In this document: piece after piece, positions 52,604 through 62,299 of the stretch
How the letters are laid out: each line of letters opens with the position of its first letter
Position numbering within the stretch: the first letter of the stretch is position 1
Origin: Maricaulis salignorans
GTDB lineage: Bacteria > Pseudomonadota > Alphaproteobacteria > Caulobacterales > Maricaulaceae
Direction: 5' to 3'
NCBI RefSeq assembly: GCF_900103475.1
Contig: NZ_FNHG01000003.1
Span: 124,001 to 188,000 of the forward strand
Length of the DNA: 64,000 nt
The notes under the pieces: model-generated
Told to the model about the DNA's origin: nothing
What the model saw: only the letters and a program-made list of their open reading frames with translations
The model's database searches: none
Position numbers and translations under genes: made by a program

Positions 52604-53622
52604 GACCGCGGCACACCCGGCACTTCGGGCACACCCGGAACCGTCAAATACACCGCCACTGCGGTCAGCGCCACGATCAGCACCGCCCAGACGGCAGCAT
52701 TGATATAGACCGAGCGCTTGGCCGAGCGGCGCTCCAGCCAGGTGCGCGGCCGCACGCCCTTGAAGAAGAAGACCAGCAGGGCTGCCAGATTGACGCTGAC
52801 AATATTGATCATCAGCAAGAGGCCCGCGCGCGCGGCGAGGGAGAACTCACCCGAGCCGGCAAACAGGCCGGTCGATGCCGCGGGCGGCAATAGCGCCACG
52901 GCAACCATCACCCCGACCAGGGTCGACGGCAGGCCGGCGACGATGGAGAGCGCCGCAGCCGCACCGGAGGCCAGCGCCAGCGCCGTCGAGTCGAGCCCGA
53001 CTATCGTGCGATTGGTCAGTTCGGCCGAGCCGAGATTGACGTCGAAGACCAGACCGATCACGACCGAGATCGCCATGCCGAGAAACAGGCCCGACAGCGC
53101 CGTGCGCGTGGCCTTGGTCATCAAGGCGAAATCACCCAGCGCCGAGCCAAGGGCGAAGGCCAGAATCGGTCCCAGCAGGGGGGCAATCACCATCGCGCCA
53201 ATCACGGCGGCGACATTGTCGGCGGCGAGGCCGAACACGACCACAATGGTCGAGAGCGTGGTCAGGATCAGGAAATCGCGATCGAGCTTGGTGCCGGCCT
53301 GGATGTCCTGATAAATCTCCTCGCGCAGCGCGACCGTACGGATCTTTTTCTTCACCTCGGGATCGGGCTCGGCCTCGAGCTTCGGCAGGCTGGCCTCGAC
53401 CGGCAAGACCACCAGGCGCCAGCCCTCCTGATGCTCCAGCATGGTGGAAATCGTGTCGAGGGCCTTCTGGCCGTCGCCTTCATTGAACACCATACGCATC
53501 AGCCGCCGTCCGCCGCTATCGACATCGGTCAGGCTGCAATCGAGCGGATTGGTCGCGAGTACCGCCTGATGCACAGGCCCGACCCGGTCGCCATCGTCCA
53601 TGCTCAGTTCAAACAGGCGCAT
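52600..53622 (-). CDS. DUF389 (TIGR00341-like) membrane protein
   Basis: A 340-residue protein of the DUF389 family. A soluble N-terminal ~110 residues precedes about seven membrane segments carrying family blocks LILTTLSTIVVVFGLAADNVAAVIGAMVIAPLLGPILAFALGSALGD, SIVAGLPSTLVGVMVAVALLPPAAS and ARAGLLLMINIVSVNLAALLVFFFKGVRPRTW. The transport substrate, if any, is unknown. The C-terminal end contains PGVPEVPGVP repeats. It starts five bases after the stop of a beta-hydroxyacid dehydrogenase gene on the same strand. Confidence 0.9.
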   Translation of the reverse strand: MRLFELSMDDGDRVGPVHQAVLATNPLDCSLTDVDSGGRRLMRMVFNEGDGQKALDTISTMLEHQEGWRLVVLPVEASLPKLEAEPDPEVKKKIRTVALREEIYQDIQAGTKLDRDFLILTTLSTIVVVFGLAADNVAAVIGAMVIAPLLGPILAFALGSALGDFALMTKATRTALSGLFLGMAISVVIGLVFDVNLGSAELTNRTIVGLDSTALALASGAAAALSIVAGLPSTLVGVMVAVALLPPAASTGLFAGSGEFSLAARAGLLLMINIVSVNLAALLVFFFKGVRPRTWLERRSAKRSVYINAAVWAVLIVALTAVAVYLTVPGVPEVPGVPRS

Positions 53623-53626
53623 GGCG

Positions 53627-54496
53627 TCAGCCCTTCCCTGGGAAATCGAGGCGGAAGATCAGGCTCGACGTGTCCCAGCGACTGCCGCCCGCGTCCTGAA
53701 TTTCGGCGTAGAACTGGTCGACCATGCCCGTGACCGGAAGTTCGGCGCCATTGCGGCCCGCCTCATCCAGCGTGATGCGCAAATCCTTGCGCATCCAGTC
53801 AACGGCGAAGCCATAGTCGAACTTGCCGGCGACCATCGTCTCCCAGCGATTTTCCATCTGCCAGGACTGGGCTGCCCCTTTCGAGATCGCACCGATCACC
53901 TTGGCCGGATCGAGCCCCGCACGCTTTGCGAAATTGAGACCTTCCGACAGGCCCTGGACGATGCCGGCGATGCAGATCTGGTTGACCATTTTGGCCAATT
54001 GTCCCGAACCGGCCGGGCCGATCAGCGAGGCCGCCTTGGCATAGGCGGCCATCACCGGCTCCGCGCGGGCGAAATCAGCCTCGCTGCCGCCACACATAAT
54101 GGTCAATTGCCCGTTCTCGGCGCCGGCCTGGCCCCCCGATACCGGCGCATCGACAAAGCCGATACCGGCCTCGCGGGCCTGGGCATCAAGCTCGCGCGCC
54201 AGTTCCGCGGAGGCAGTCGTGTGATCCACCAGAATGGCGCCGCGCTGCATGGCCGGAATCACCTGCTCAGCGACAAGGCGTACATCGGGATCATCGCCCA
54301 GGCAGAAGAAGACGAAATCGGCACCGGCGACAGCGGCCTGCGGCGTCGCTGCGGCCTGCCCTGCATGGCGGCTCGCCCAGGCATCCGCCTTGGCGGCGGT
54401 CCGGTTCCAGACTCTGACCTCATGCCCGGCCTTCACCAGATGGCCCGCCATCGGAAAGCCCATCACGCCAAGACCCAAAAATGCGCACCGTGCCAT
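53627..54496 (-). CDS. NAD(P)-dependent beta-hydroxyacid dehydrogenase family protein
   Basis: A 289-residue dehydrogenase with CAFLGLGVMGFPMAGHLVKAGHEVRVWNRT (NAD(P) site; the Asn-Arg-Thr after strand 2 favours NADP), FVDAPVSGGQAGAENGQLTIMCGG (substrate loop), and GSGQLAKMVNQICIAG with the catalytic Lys. It resembles 3-hydroxyisobutyrate/tartronate semialdehyde reductases or succinic semialdehyde reductases of the GLYR type; the substrate is not determined. The ATG at 54496 (MARCAFLG) is the natural start. It is divergent from the penicillin-acylase gene. A second family member, mmsB, is at 42996. Confidence 0.88.
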   Translation of the reverse strand: MARCAFLGLGVMGFPMAGHLVKAGHEVRVWNRTAAKADAWASRHAGQAAATPQAAVAGADFVFFCLGDDPDVRLVAEQVIPAMQRGAILVDHTTASAELARELDAQAREAGIGFVDAPVSGGQAGAENGQLTIMCGGSEADFARAEPVMAAYAKAASLIGPAGSGQLAKMVNQICIAGIVQGLSEGLNFAKRAGLDPAKVIGAISKGAAQSWQMENRWETMVAGKFDYGFAVDWMRKDLRITLDEAGRNGAELPVTGMVDQFYAEIQDAGGSRWDTSSLIFRLDFPGKG

Positions 54497-54557
54497 TGAC
54501 CACTCCCAATTCAACTTTCCCCTTGCTAGTCTCCCGCGCACAGGGGAGCAAGTCATC

Positions 54558-56885
54558 ATGATCAAATCCGTATTGCGCATCGGCGGCATCGCTGCCGGCC
54601 TTCTTGTCGCGGCGATAATCGTCTTCGCGCTCGTCTTCGCCAACCGGCTCTACGCCTCGCTGCCACAGACCAGCGGCACGCTTGAACTGGCGGGACTGGA
54701 CGCGCCCACCGATATCGTGCGCGACAGCTATGGCGTGCCCCATATTTTCGCGAGCAATTCCCACGACGCCTATTTCGCCCTCGGCACGGCCCATGCCCAG
54801 GACCGGATGTGGCAGATGGAGATTACCCGCCGCGCGATTCGCGGTCGGCTTGCCGAAATTCTCGGCCCCGATGCGCTGGATACGGATATTTTCTTCCGGA
54901 CCATGGGGCTGGCCAGTGTTGCCGAGGAAACGATCGGTAATCTGCCCGCCGACGTGCAGGCCGCCCTGGACGCCTATAGCGATGGCGTCAACGCCGTCAT
55001 CACCGCACCGGGCTATGTTGCCCCGCCGGAATACCAGATCCTGATGGTCGCACCGGAGCCGTGGACACCCGCCGACACCGTCACCGTCTTCAAGGCCATC
55101 GCGCTCGACCTGTTCGGAAATGCCTTCCAGGAACCGGCCCGCAGCGCGCTCGAAGCCGCGCTCGGCGCCGAGCGCACCGAGGAATTCATTGGCCGCTATC
55201 CCGCCGACGCGCCGCGTTCGCTAAGCATGGCCGATCTGGGCCTGACGGATGCGCCTGCCCCGGCTGCTGTCGAGAGCCCGCCGCCCGCCATCGGTCCGGA
55301 AGATCCCGGCCGCGACGGTTCCAATAACTGGGTTCTGGCCGCCAGCCGCACCACGACGGGCGCGCCCATCCTGGCCAATGACCCGCATCTGGGCCTGCGG
55401 GCGCCGGATATCTGGTATCTGGCCCGCGTGACCACGCCGCAGGGCTCCACCGTGGGTGCCACCCTGCCCGGCACGCCTTTCGTGACGCTCGGACGCAATG
55501 ACCATATCGCCTGGGGTTTTACCAATACCGGGCCCGATGTAGGTGATTTGCATCCCGCGACCCAGGCCGATGTCACCGGCACGCGCGACGAGATCATCCA
55601 GGTGCGCTTTGGCGATGATGTCACCATCACGCGCCGCGAAACCGCCACCGGCCCGGTGCTCGACCCCGAACATTTCGACTACGCCCTGCCCGATGGTGCC
55701 GATTTCTTTGCTCTGCAATGGATGCTCGACGAGCCCGATGACGGCACGCCCGGCGTCGGCATGGCAATCGCCGATGGTCGCGGCTGGGATGATTTCGTGG
55801 ACGCGGTGCGCAGTTTCGTGGCGCCGCAACAGAGCATGGTGTTTGCCGCCACGGATGGCGATATCGGCTTCTACGCCCCGGCCCGCATTCCGGTCCGCGA
55901 CGCCGCCGGCGCGTGGGTCTCGACCATTCCCTTCGATGAACTGCCGCACACACGCAATCCCGGGCGCGGCTTCATCGCCACGGCCAACAACATGATCGTG
56001 CCGGACAATTACCCGCATCACCTGTCCAGCGAATGGTATGGCGTCAGCCGCATTCGCCGGATTTATCATGGCATCGAAGCACAGCCGCGCCATGATCTCG
56101 ACAGCCTGCAGGCGCTGCAGGTCGACACGGTCTCCGACATGGCCCTGCGCATCCTGCCGGTCCTGCGGACCGCCGAACCCCTGACGACCGCCGGGCAGGA
56201 CGCCCTCGCCCTGTTGCAGGACTGGGATGCCGACATGGCCGTCGACCGGCCGGAACCGCTGATCTATTCAGCCTGGATGGTCGAGTTGCAGCGGCGCGTC
56301 TATGCCGATGAACTCGGGACGCAATTCAATCGCTGGTATGCGGATCGGCGTGTCTTCATGATGGATGTCCTGACTGGCGATCTGGGCCATTGGTGCGACA
56401 ATATCCTCACCGATGATATCGAGACCTGCCATGAATTGCTGGGGGCTTCGCTCGACGATGCCGTCGCCAATACGGTGGCCTCCCAGGGCCGCAATATCGC
56501 GTCCTGGCAGTGGGGCGATGTGCATTATGCGCGCAGCGACCATACGCCCTTCTCCAGCTTCCCGATCCTGAAGGACTGGTTCACCATCACCACACCGGTG
56601 CCGGGCGACGGGTCGACGGTCAATGTCGCGCCCTTCTCCTTCCGCCAGTCCGGCTATGCCGTGACCCACGCTGCCTCATACCGCTCGCTGTATGATCTGT
56701 CGGATCTGGACAATTCGCGCTTCATGATCACGACCGGCCAGTCGGGCAATGTGCTCTCACGCCATTATGACGATCTGGCACCGCTTTGGGGCCGGGGCGA
56801 ATATGTCCAGGTGCGCACAGACTGGACGCCGGAGACAATGCCCGACGGTGCCCGTCGGCTGCGGCTTCAGCCCGCCTCGCCGTAA
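54558..56885 (+). CDS. Penicillin acylase family Ntn-hydrolase (possible acyl-homoserine lactone acylase)
   Basis: A 775-residue periplasmic Ntn hydrolase. A signal anchor (VLRIGGIAAGLLVAAIIVFALVFANRLYA) is followed by the alpha subunit (SYGVPHIFASNSHDAYFALGTAHAQDRMWQME) and linker. Autocleavage before Ser255 in DGSNNWVLA would create the catalytic N-terminal serine of the beta subunit. ANDPHLGLRAPDIWYLARV and GFTNTGPDVGDL are family motifs. Such enzymes cleave amide bonds of penicillins, AHLs or peptides; the specificity here is unknown. The ATG at 54558 follows AGGGGAG. Its 3' end overlaps the convergent flavin reductase gene by 19 bases. Confidence 0.92.
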   Translation: MIKSVLRIGGIAAGLLVAAIIVFALVFANRLYASLPQTSGTLELAGLDAPTDIVRDSYGVPHIFASNSHDAYFALGTAHAQDRMWQMEITRRAIRGRLAEILGPDALDTDIFFRTMGLASVAEETIGNLPADVQAALDAYSDGVNAVITAPGYVAPPEYQILMVAPEPWTPADTVTVFKAIALDLFGNAFQEPARSALEAALGAERTEEFIGRYPADAPRSLSMADLGLTDAPAPAAVESPPPAIGPEDPGRDGSNNWVLAASRTTTGAPILANDPHLGLRAPDIWYLARVTTPQGSTVGATLPGTPFVTLGRNDHIAWGFTNTGPDVGDLHPATQADVTGTRDEIIQVRFGDDVTITRRETATGPVLDPEHFDYALPDGADFFALQWMLDEPDDGTPGVGMAIADGRGWDDFVDAVRSFVAPQQSMVFAATDGDIGFYAPARIPVRDAAGAWVSTIPFDELPHTRNPGRGFIATANNMIVPDNYPHHLSSEWYGVSRIRRIYHGIEAQPRHDLDSLQALQVDTVSDMALRILPVLRTAEPLTTAGQDALALLQDWDADMAVDRPEPLIYSAWMVELQRRVYADELGTQFNRWYADRRVFMMDVLTGDLGHWCDNILTDDIETCHELLGASLDDAVANTVASQGRNIASWQWGDVHYARSDHTPFSSFPILKDWFTITTPVPGDGSTVNVAPFSFRQSGYAVTHAASYRSLYDLSDLDNSRFMITTGQSGNVLSRHYDDLAPLWGRGEYVQVRTDWTPETMPDGARRLRLQPASP

Positions 56886-57331
56886 CCGCCGCGCACGAAG
56901 ACCAGCGAGGGCACGCTCCGCGGCGTATCGAGGGCGATGACCTCACCAATGATGATGTCGTGATCACCGCCGGCATGGACAGCATGCTGGCGGCAGACCA
57001 GCCGCGCAACGGCGCCGTCAATCAGGGGCGCGACATCGCCGCTCCAGCTCGCACCGCACAGAGCGAGATCCGCGTCCTGGGCGCAGGCCTCGGCCATTTC
57101 GCGCTGATCATGGGCGAGGATATTGATCGCGTAATCGCGGGCATTGCGCAGCAGGTCATAGCGATGCGTTGTGCGCTCGATCGACCATAACACCAGCGGT
57201 GGGTCGAGCGAGACCGAGGCGAAGGAATTGACCGTCATGCCCAGGGCCGCGCCACCGGAATAGGTCGACACAATGGTCACGCCTGTCGGGTAACACCCCA
57301 GTGCGTCTCGGAATGCGCGGTTATCAATCAA
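56867..57331 (-). CDS. Flavin reductase family protein (FMN-binding split barrel)
   Basis: A 154-residue protein of the HpaC/flavin reductase-like family that supplies reduced flavin to two-component monooxygenases. MIDNRAFRDALGCYPTGVTIVST, GMTVNSFASVSLDPPLVLWSIER, NILAHDQREMAEACA and HDIIIGEVIALD are typical. No monooxygenase partner is adjacent. It overlaps the penicillin-acylase gene's end and is divergent from motB. Confidence 0.88.
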   Translation of the reverse strand: MIDNRAFRDALGCYPTGVTIVSTYSGGAALGMTVNSFASVSLDPPLVLWSIERTTHRYDLLRNARDYAINILAHDQREMAEACAQDADLALCGASWSGDVAPLIDGAVARLVCRQHAVHAGGDHDIIIGEVIALDTPRSVPSLVFVRGGYGEAG

Positions 57332-57418
57332 AGTCTTCCCTTCGCAGTCCGGCTCGAAACCTGCCCTTAACGTTAACGGTCTACAGGAGTTGGGTTAGAT
57401 TAAACAAGGTGGGTAGAC

Positions 57419-58333
57419 ATGGCGGCGAATGACAGGCCGATCATCATCAAGAAGATCACCAAGGTCGCAGGCGGACACCATGGCGGCGCCTGGAAGGTCG
57501 CCTATGCCGACTTCGTGACCGCGATGATGGCCTTCTTCCTGCTGATGTGGCTCATCAACACCACCACACCAGAACAAAAGCGCGGCATTGCCGACTATTT
57601 CGCTCCGGCCAGCGTCAGCCCCTCCACCTCCGGTTCCGGACAGCCCTTCGGCGGCACAACGCCCGGCCAGGATGGCGTGCAGGGCAATGGCGACGCCTCC
57701 ATGGTGCGCCGACTCGCCCCGACTGTGCCCCAGGATAATGACGACAGCCAGCAGGCCACGCCGGCTTCGACATCGGAAACCACCGACTCGCCGGATGTCA
57801 CTCAGTCCGCCATGGCGCAGGCGCAACAGCGCCGCGAGGACGCCCTGTTCCAGAGCGCGGCCATGTCGCTGCGCCAGGCCATGCAGTCCATGCCGGAACT
57901 GGCCGAACTGTCCAACCATGTCATCATGGACATCACCCCGGAAGGTCTGCGAATCCAGCTGATCGACCAGGAAGGCCGGCCGATGTTCGCCCCCGGTGCG
58001 ACCGAGCCGAACCCCCGGGCCATCACCCTGCTCAACGCCATCGCCGCCATCGCCGAACGCCTGCCGAACCGGCTGTCCATCTCCGGTCACACCGATTCGG
58101 GTCCCGCCGGCAGCGGGAATTATACCAACTGGAATCTCTCCGCCGACCGCGCCAATGCCGCGCGGGCCGTGGTCCAGGAATCCGGGATCAGCGATGACCG
58201 CATTTATGAAGTGCGCGGCAAGGCTGGCTCGGAACCGCTTTATCCCGATGATCCTTTCATGCCGGGCAATCGCCGCATCTCGATCGTCCTGCTGCGCGAA
58301 GCGCCGATCCTGCCGGCCGGTCACGAACTCTGA
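57419..58333 (+). CDS. motB: Flagellar motor stator protein MotB
   Basis: MotB anchors the proton-driven stator to peptidoglycan. The 304-residue protein has a single membrane segment with the essential proton-binding Asp31 (VAYADFVTAMMAFFLLMWLI), a plug/linker region that is Ser/Thr/Gln/Pro-rich, and a C-terminal OmpA-like peptidoglycan domain (about 155-295) with RLSISGHTDS, NWNLSADRANAARAVV and NRRISIVLL. The ribosome-binding site is AAGGTGGG. A palindrome TTAACGTTAA at 57367-57376 upstream could be CtrA-like half-sites, but spacing is not canonical. motA is not adjacent. Confidence 0.94.
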   Translation: MAANDRPIIIKKITKVAGGHHGGAWKVAYADFVTAMMAFFLLMWLINTTTPEQKRGIADYFAPASVSPSTSGSGQPFGGTTPGQDGVQGNGDASMVRRLAPTVPQDNDDSQQATPASTSETTDSPDVTQSAMAQAQQRREDALFQSAAMSLRQAMQSMPELAELSNHVIMDITPEGLRIQLIDQEGRPMFAPGATEPNPRAITLLNAIAAIAERLPNRLSISGHTDSGPAGSGNYTNWNLSADRANAARAVVQESGISDDRIYEVRGKAGSEPLYPDDPFMPGNRRISIVLLREAPILPAGHEL

Positions 58334-58458
58334 TCAGCAATGCCGGCACTGCGCCCGGATGGTAGCGGCTTGCACCAAAAGGGCTTCGCAAGCGCGCGGG
58401 GCATATGCTAGCCTTGCGTCAGGGCCAGATCGGGCCCGATGCTTCCTGAAACGACAAT

Positions 58459-60300
58459 ATGCCGGAAATGACGTCTGTAGATGATTGGCAGATGTGGGCC
58501 GTACTCGGCGGCCTGTGCATCGCCATCGTTTTCTATTGCTGGGAACGCTTCGCGATCGAAATGGTCTCCGCGGCTGTCGTCGCGGTCCTGCTGGTATTCT
58601 TCCACCTTTTCCCGCTCGAGAGCGATAATCCCACAGTCAGCGTCCTGTTGGCCGGGTTCGCCAATCCGGCCCTGATCACCATCATGGCGCTGCTGATCGT
58701 CGGCCAGGGCATCTTCCAGACCGGTGCGATGGAAGGGCCGACACAGGCCTTGCTGCGGTCCTTCGATCAATACCCCAAGGCGACGCTGCTGGGCATGTTC
58801 GCCTTCGTCTTCGTGATCAGCGCCTTCATCAATAATACGCCAGTGGTGGTGATGTTCGTGCCGATCCTCGGCGCGATCGCCAAGCGGATGGAGCAAAGCC
58901 CGTCCAAACTGATGATCCCGCTGAGCTATATCTGCATATTCGCCGGCATGACGACGCTCATCGGCTCCTCGACCAATCTCCTGGTCGCTGATTCGCTGAT
59001 GTCGACATCGGGCATCCATCTCGGCTTTTTCGCGCCGACAGCGCCCGGGCTCTTCCTGGCCGCGATCGGCGTCGTCTACGTGATGTTCGTCCTCCCCAAA
59101 CTCCTGCCGGACCATTCCTCGATGGAAGCGGAACTGGCCGGCGCCGGTGGCCGCCAGTTCATCGCCCAGCTCGATGTCACCAGCGATCACCCCCTGGTCG
59201 GCAAGAAACCCGTCGCCGGCATGTTCGTCGACCTGCCCGATATGACGGTGCGCATGATCCAGCGCGGCGAGCACGCGCTGCTGCCGCCCTTCGACCAGAT
59301 CGAGCTGCGGCCCGGTGACCTCGTCATCGTCGCCACCACCCGCCAGACCCTGACCGCCCTGCTGTCAAAGAATGCCGATTTCATGCGCGGCCTGCTGCAG
59401 ACCTCCGGCCATGGCGAGGAACCCAGCCCGGGCGACCAGCTGAAAATGACCGAGGCGGTCGTCGCCCCGGGCTCACGCCTGATCGGCCGCACCATCGCCC
59501 AGATCGGCTTTCGCCATGCCACCGGTTGTGTCGTGCTGGGGATCCAGCGACGCAGCCGCATGATCCGCTCGCGCATGGGCGAGATACGGCTCGAGGCCGG
59601 TGACACATTACTGTTGTTCGGGACCTCCAATTCGATGCGCTCCATGCGCGCCGACCGCGACCTCCTGCTGATGGAATGGTCCTCCACCGCCCTGGCCGAT
59701 CCCCGCCGCGCCAATATTGCGCGGGTGATTTTCGGCGGCGTCGTCCTGTTTGCCGCCACCGGCGCCATGCCGATCGCCGTCGCCTCATTCCTTGGCGCGG
59801 TCGCAATGATCGCCGGCGGCTGCCTCAATACTCGCCAGGCGGCGCGCGCCGTGGACATGCGGGTCTATCTGCTGATCGGCTCCGCGATCGCGCTGGGGAC
59901 GGCCATGCAGGCCACCGGTGCCGCGGATCTGCTGGCGCTGGGCGTGGTTTCGGCCTTCTCGCCCTTCGGCCCGGTCGTGTTGATGTCGGCCATGTTCATC
60001 CTGGTCGCGATCCTGACCAATGTCCTGTCCAACAGCGCCACCGCCATCCTGTTCACACCGATCGCCATCGGCGCCGCCAATCAGATGGGCCTGGACCCGA
60101 CCCTGTTCGCGATGACCGTGCTGCTGGCCGCCAATACCTCCTTCGCCACACCGATCGGCTATCAGACCAATCTGCTCGTGATGGGGCCCGGACATTACCG
60201 CTTCGTCGACTATCTGCGCGCCGGCACGCCACTTATCCTCTTGTTTTGGGCCGGATATACGGCCTATATTGCGTTACATTTCGCGCTCGGTGGGGCTTGA
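58459..60300 (+). CDS. SLC13/DASS-type permease with two RCK_C (TrkA-C) domains
   Basis: A 613-residue inner-membrane transporter. About twelve hydrophobic segments are split by a central soluble region (about 225-405) with two TrkA-C-type regulatory domains (GRQFIAQLDVTSDHPLVGKKP, LRPGDLVIVATTRQTLTALL; APGSRLIGRTIAQIGFRHATGCVVLGIQR, LEAGDTLLLFGTSNSM). Family membrane motifs include NNTPVVVMFVPI, GSSTNLLVADSLM, and SNSATAILFTPIAIGAANQMG with TSFATPIGYQTNLLVMGPGHYRFVDYLRAG. This architecture is typical of sulfate/dicarboxylate/Na+ symporters of the SLC13 group; the substrate is not predictable. Confidence 0.9.
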   Translation: MPEMTSVDDWQMWAVLGGLCIAIVFYCWERFAIEMVSAAVVAVLLVFFHLFPLESDNPTVSVLLAGFANPALITIMALLIVGQGIFQTGAMEGPTQALLRSFDQYPKATLLGMFAFVFVISAFINNTPVVVMFVPILGAIAKRMEQSPSKLMIPLSYICIFAGMTTLIGSSTNLLVADSLMSTSGIHLGFFAPTAPGLFLAAIGVVYVMFVLPKLLPDHSSMEAELAGAGGRQFIAQLDVTSDHPLVGKKPVAGMFVDLPDMTVRMIQRGEHALLPPFDQIELRPGDLVIVATTRQTLTALLSKNADFMRGLLQTSGHGEEPSPGDQLKMTEAVVAPGSRLIGRTIAQIGFRHATGCVVLGIQRRSRMIRSRMGEIRLEAGDTLLLFGTSNSMRSMRADRDLLLMEWSSTALADPRRANIARVIFGGVVLFAATGAMPIAVASFLGAVAMIAGGCLNTRQAARAVDMRVYLLIGSAIALGTAMQATGAADLLALGVVSAFSPFGPVVLMSAMFILVAILTNVLSNSATAILFTPIAIGAANQMGLDPTLFAMTVLLAANTSFATPIGYQTNLLVMGPGHYRFVDYLRAGTPLILLFWAGYTAYIALHFALGGA

Positions 60301-60370
60301 GCGCGCCTCTGGCAGTGAGCTGAAACGACTGACCTGAAACATCTGGCTTGAATCAACCCAAGGCGAAAAC

Positions 60371-61144
60371 GTGACCCACCCGTTTGCCACCCAGCAGATT
60401 CCATTTTTCCTGACCGCCTCCGCGCCCTGCCCCTATTTGCCGGACCGGATGGAGCGCAAGGTGTTCACGCGCATCGAGGTCGGCGAAGGCCCGGCGCTCA
60501 ATGATGCCCTCACCCATGCCGGATTTCGCCGCAGCCAGGCCGTGCTCTATCGCCCCGCCTGCGAGAAATGCGATGCCTGCCGCTCCTCGCGCATTGATGT
60601 CGGGAATTTCAACTGGAAACGGCGTTGGCGGAAAATCCTGTCGCGCAACAGTGATTTGCGGGTTTCCACAGACGCCGTCGGCGCCACGCTGGAGCAATAT
60701 GAACTGCTCGACCGCTATCTCGACAGTCGCCATCATGACGGGGATATGGCGGGGATGTCGTTCAGCGAATACGTGATGATGGTCGAGGATGGCGCCCAGC
60801 GCACGCACGTCACCGAGTATCGTGACCGCGAAGGCGACCTGATTTCTGCCGTCCTCACCGACGTGCTGCGTGACGGAATTTCGATGATTTACAGCTTTTT
60901 CGACCCGGAGGCCGAACGCCGCAGCCTGGGCGCCTATATGATCCTCGACGCGATCCGCCAGGCAGAACTCGCCGGCCTGCCCTTCGTTTATCTGGGCTAT
61001 TGGGTACGCGGCAGCCGGAAAATGGCTTACAAGGCCGAGTTCCAGCCCCTGCAAGTGCTGACCCCCGCCGGGTGGCAGCCGCATGCCGAGCTGGAATTCG
61101 ACGATGAGGACGACATAGACTGCAATCCGCAACACGACGACTGA
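60371..61144 (+). CDS. bpt: Aspartate/glutamate leucyltransferase (Bpt)
   Basis: Bpt transfers Leu from Leu-tRNA to N-terminal Asp or Glu residues, making them substrates for ClpS-ClpAP (N-end rule). The 257-residue protein has CPYLPDRMERKVFTRI, the cysteine-rich LYRPACEKCDACRSSRIDV, MSFSEYVMMVEDG, FFDPEAERRSLGAYMILDAIRQA and YLGYWVRGSRKMAYKAEFQPLQVLTPAGW. The start is a GTG at 60371. The C-terminus is strongly acidic. It stands between the SLC13 permease and the TRAP operon on the same strand. Confidence 0.92.
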   Translation: MTHPFATQQIPFFLTASAPCPYLPDRMERKVFTRIEVGEGPALNDALTHAGFRRSQAVLYRPACEKCDACRSSRIDVGNFNWKRRWRKILSRNSDLRVSTDAVGATLEQYELLDRYLDSRHHDGDMAGMSFSEYVMMVEDGAQRTHVTEYRDREGDLISAVLTDVLRDGISMIYSFFDPEAERRSLGAYMILDAIRQAELAGLPFVYLGYWVRGSRKMAYKAEFQPLQVLTPAGWQPHAELEFDDEDDIDCNPQHDD

Positions 61145-61166
61145 CGCGCTCTTGGGGGAGACCAGC

Positions 61167-62294
61167 ATGGATCGACGCACATTTCTCAGCGGTGCGAGCA
61201 TCGCCGCGGCAACCGTAGCCACGGCTTGCGGTGACAGTACGTCAACGAACACGCAAACCGGATCGCCGGCCTCACCCGCCATTCTGCGCGGGGTCAAGCA
61301 ATTGCGCATGGTCACGACCTGGCCGGCCAATTTCCCGGGCCTTGGCACGGCAGCCAATAATGTCGCCGCCTTCGCCAATGCTGCCTCGGGCGGCTCGCTC
61401 GACGTGCGCGTCTATGCCGCCGGCGAACTGGTCAGCGCTTTCGAGGCCTTCGATGCGGTCTCCGAAGGCACCGCCGACATGTATCACGGCGCCGAATATT
61501 ACTGGCAGGGCAAGTCGCAAGCCTTCAATTTCTTCACCGCCGTGCCCATGGGCATGACGGCCTCGGAAATCATGGGCTGGGTCGAGTTCGGCGGCGGCCA
61601 GGCCCTGTGGGACGAGCTTTCGGCCCAGTTCAACATCAAACCCTTCCAGGCCGGAAATTCCGGTCATCAAATGGCGGGCTGGTTCAAGCGCGAGATCAAC
61701 ACGCTGGAAGATTTCCGCGGCCTGCGCATGCGGATGCCAGGCCTCGGCGGCTCGGTGCTGCGCGAACTGGGCGCGGCGGCCGTCACCCTGTCAGGCGGCG
61801 AGATCTATCCGGCCCTGCAATCGGGCGCCATCGACGCGACCGAATGGGTTGGCCCCTGGAATGACCTCGCCTTCGGCTTCTATCGCGAAGCGCCCTATTA
61901 TTACGGGCCAGGCTTCCATGAGCCGGGCTCGAGCCTGGCGGTCGGGATCAATCTCGATGTCTGGAACGGCCTCGAGGCCGACCACAAGGCCATCCTGAAA
62001 CAGGCCTGCTGGGCCGCGAATAATCAGTGTCTGGCCGAATTCCAGTATCAGAATGCCCTCGCCCTCGATGTGCTGGTCAATCAGCATGGCGTGCAATTGC
62101 GCGCCTTCAGCGACGCGATCTGGGACCGGATCGGCACGATTTCCGAACAGGTTGTCGCCGACACCGGCAATAGCGATGCGATGACGCGGCGGGTCTTTGA
62201 CAGCTATCTTGGCGCGCGCAATGCGATGCGCAGCTGGGACCGGATATCCGAAATGCCCTATATGGCGCAGCGCGAACGCGTGCTGGGCGGCTAG
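61167..62294 (+). CDS. dctP: TRAP transporter solute-binding protein (DctP family), Tat-exported
   Basis: The 375-residue periplasmic receptor binds the substrate (usually an organic acid) for the DctQM permease. It has a Tat-type signal (MDRRTFLSGASIAAATVATAC; RRTFLS with lipobox-like VATAC), then KQLRMVTTWPANFPGLGTAANN, GELVSAFEAFDAVSEGTADMYHGAEYYW, LRGLRMRMPGLGGSVLRELGAAAVTLSGGEIYPALQSGAIDATEWVGP and FHEPGSSLAVGINLDVWNGL, all DctP-type. The Arg in RMRMPG binds the carboxylate of the ligand. GGGGGAG eight bases before ATG 61167 decides the start over a TTG at 61152. Confidence 0.92.
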   Translation: MDRRTFLSGASIAAATVATACGDSTSTNTQTGSPASPAILRGVKQLRMVTTWPANFPGLGTAANNVAAFANAASGGSLDVRVYAAGELVSAFEAFDAVSEGTADMYHGAEYYWQGKSQAFNFFTAVPMGMTASEIMGWVEFGGGQALWDELSAQFNIKPFQAGNSGHQMAGWFKREINTLEDFRGLRMRMPGLGGSVLRELGAAAVTLSGGEIYPALQSGAIDATEWVGPWNDLAFGFYREAPYYYGPGFHEPGSSLAVGINLDVWNGLEADHKAILKQACWAANNQCLAEFQYQNALALDVLVNQHGVQLRAFSDAIWDRIGTISEQVVADTGNSDAMTRRVFDSYLGARNAMRSWDRISEMPYMAQRERVLGG

Positions 62295-62299
62295 GGCTC

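Noticed and set aside
57367-57376. TTAACGTTAA upstream of motB as a CtrA site
   Set aside because: The two TTAA half-sites are separated by two bases instead of the usual seven; kept only as a remark.
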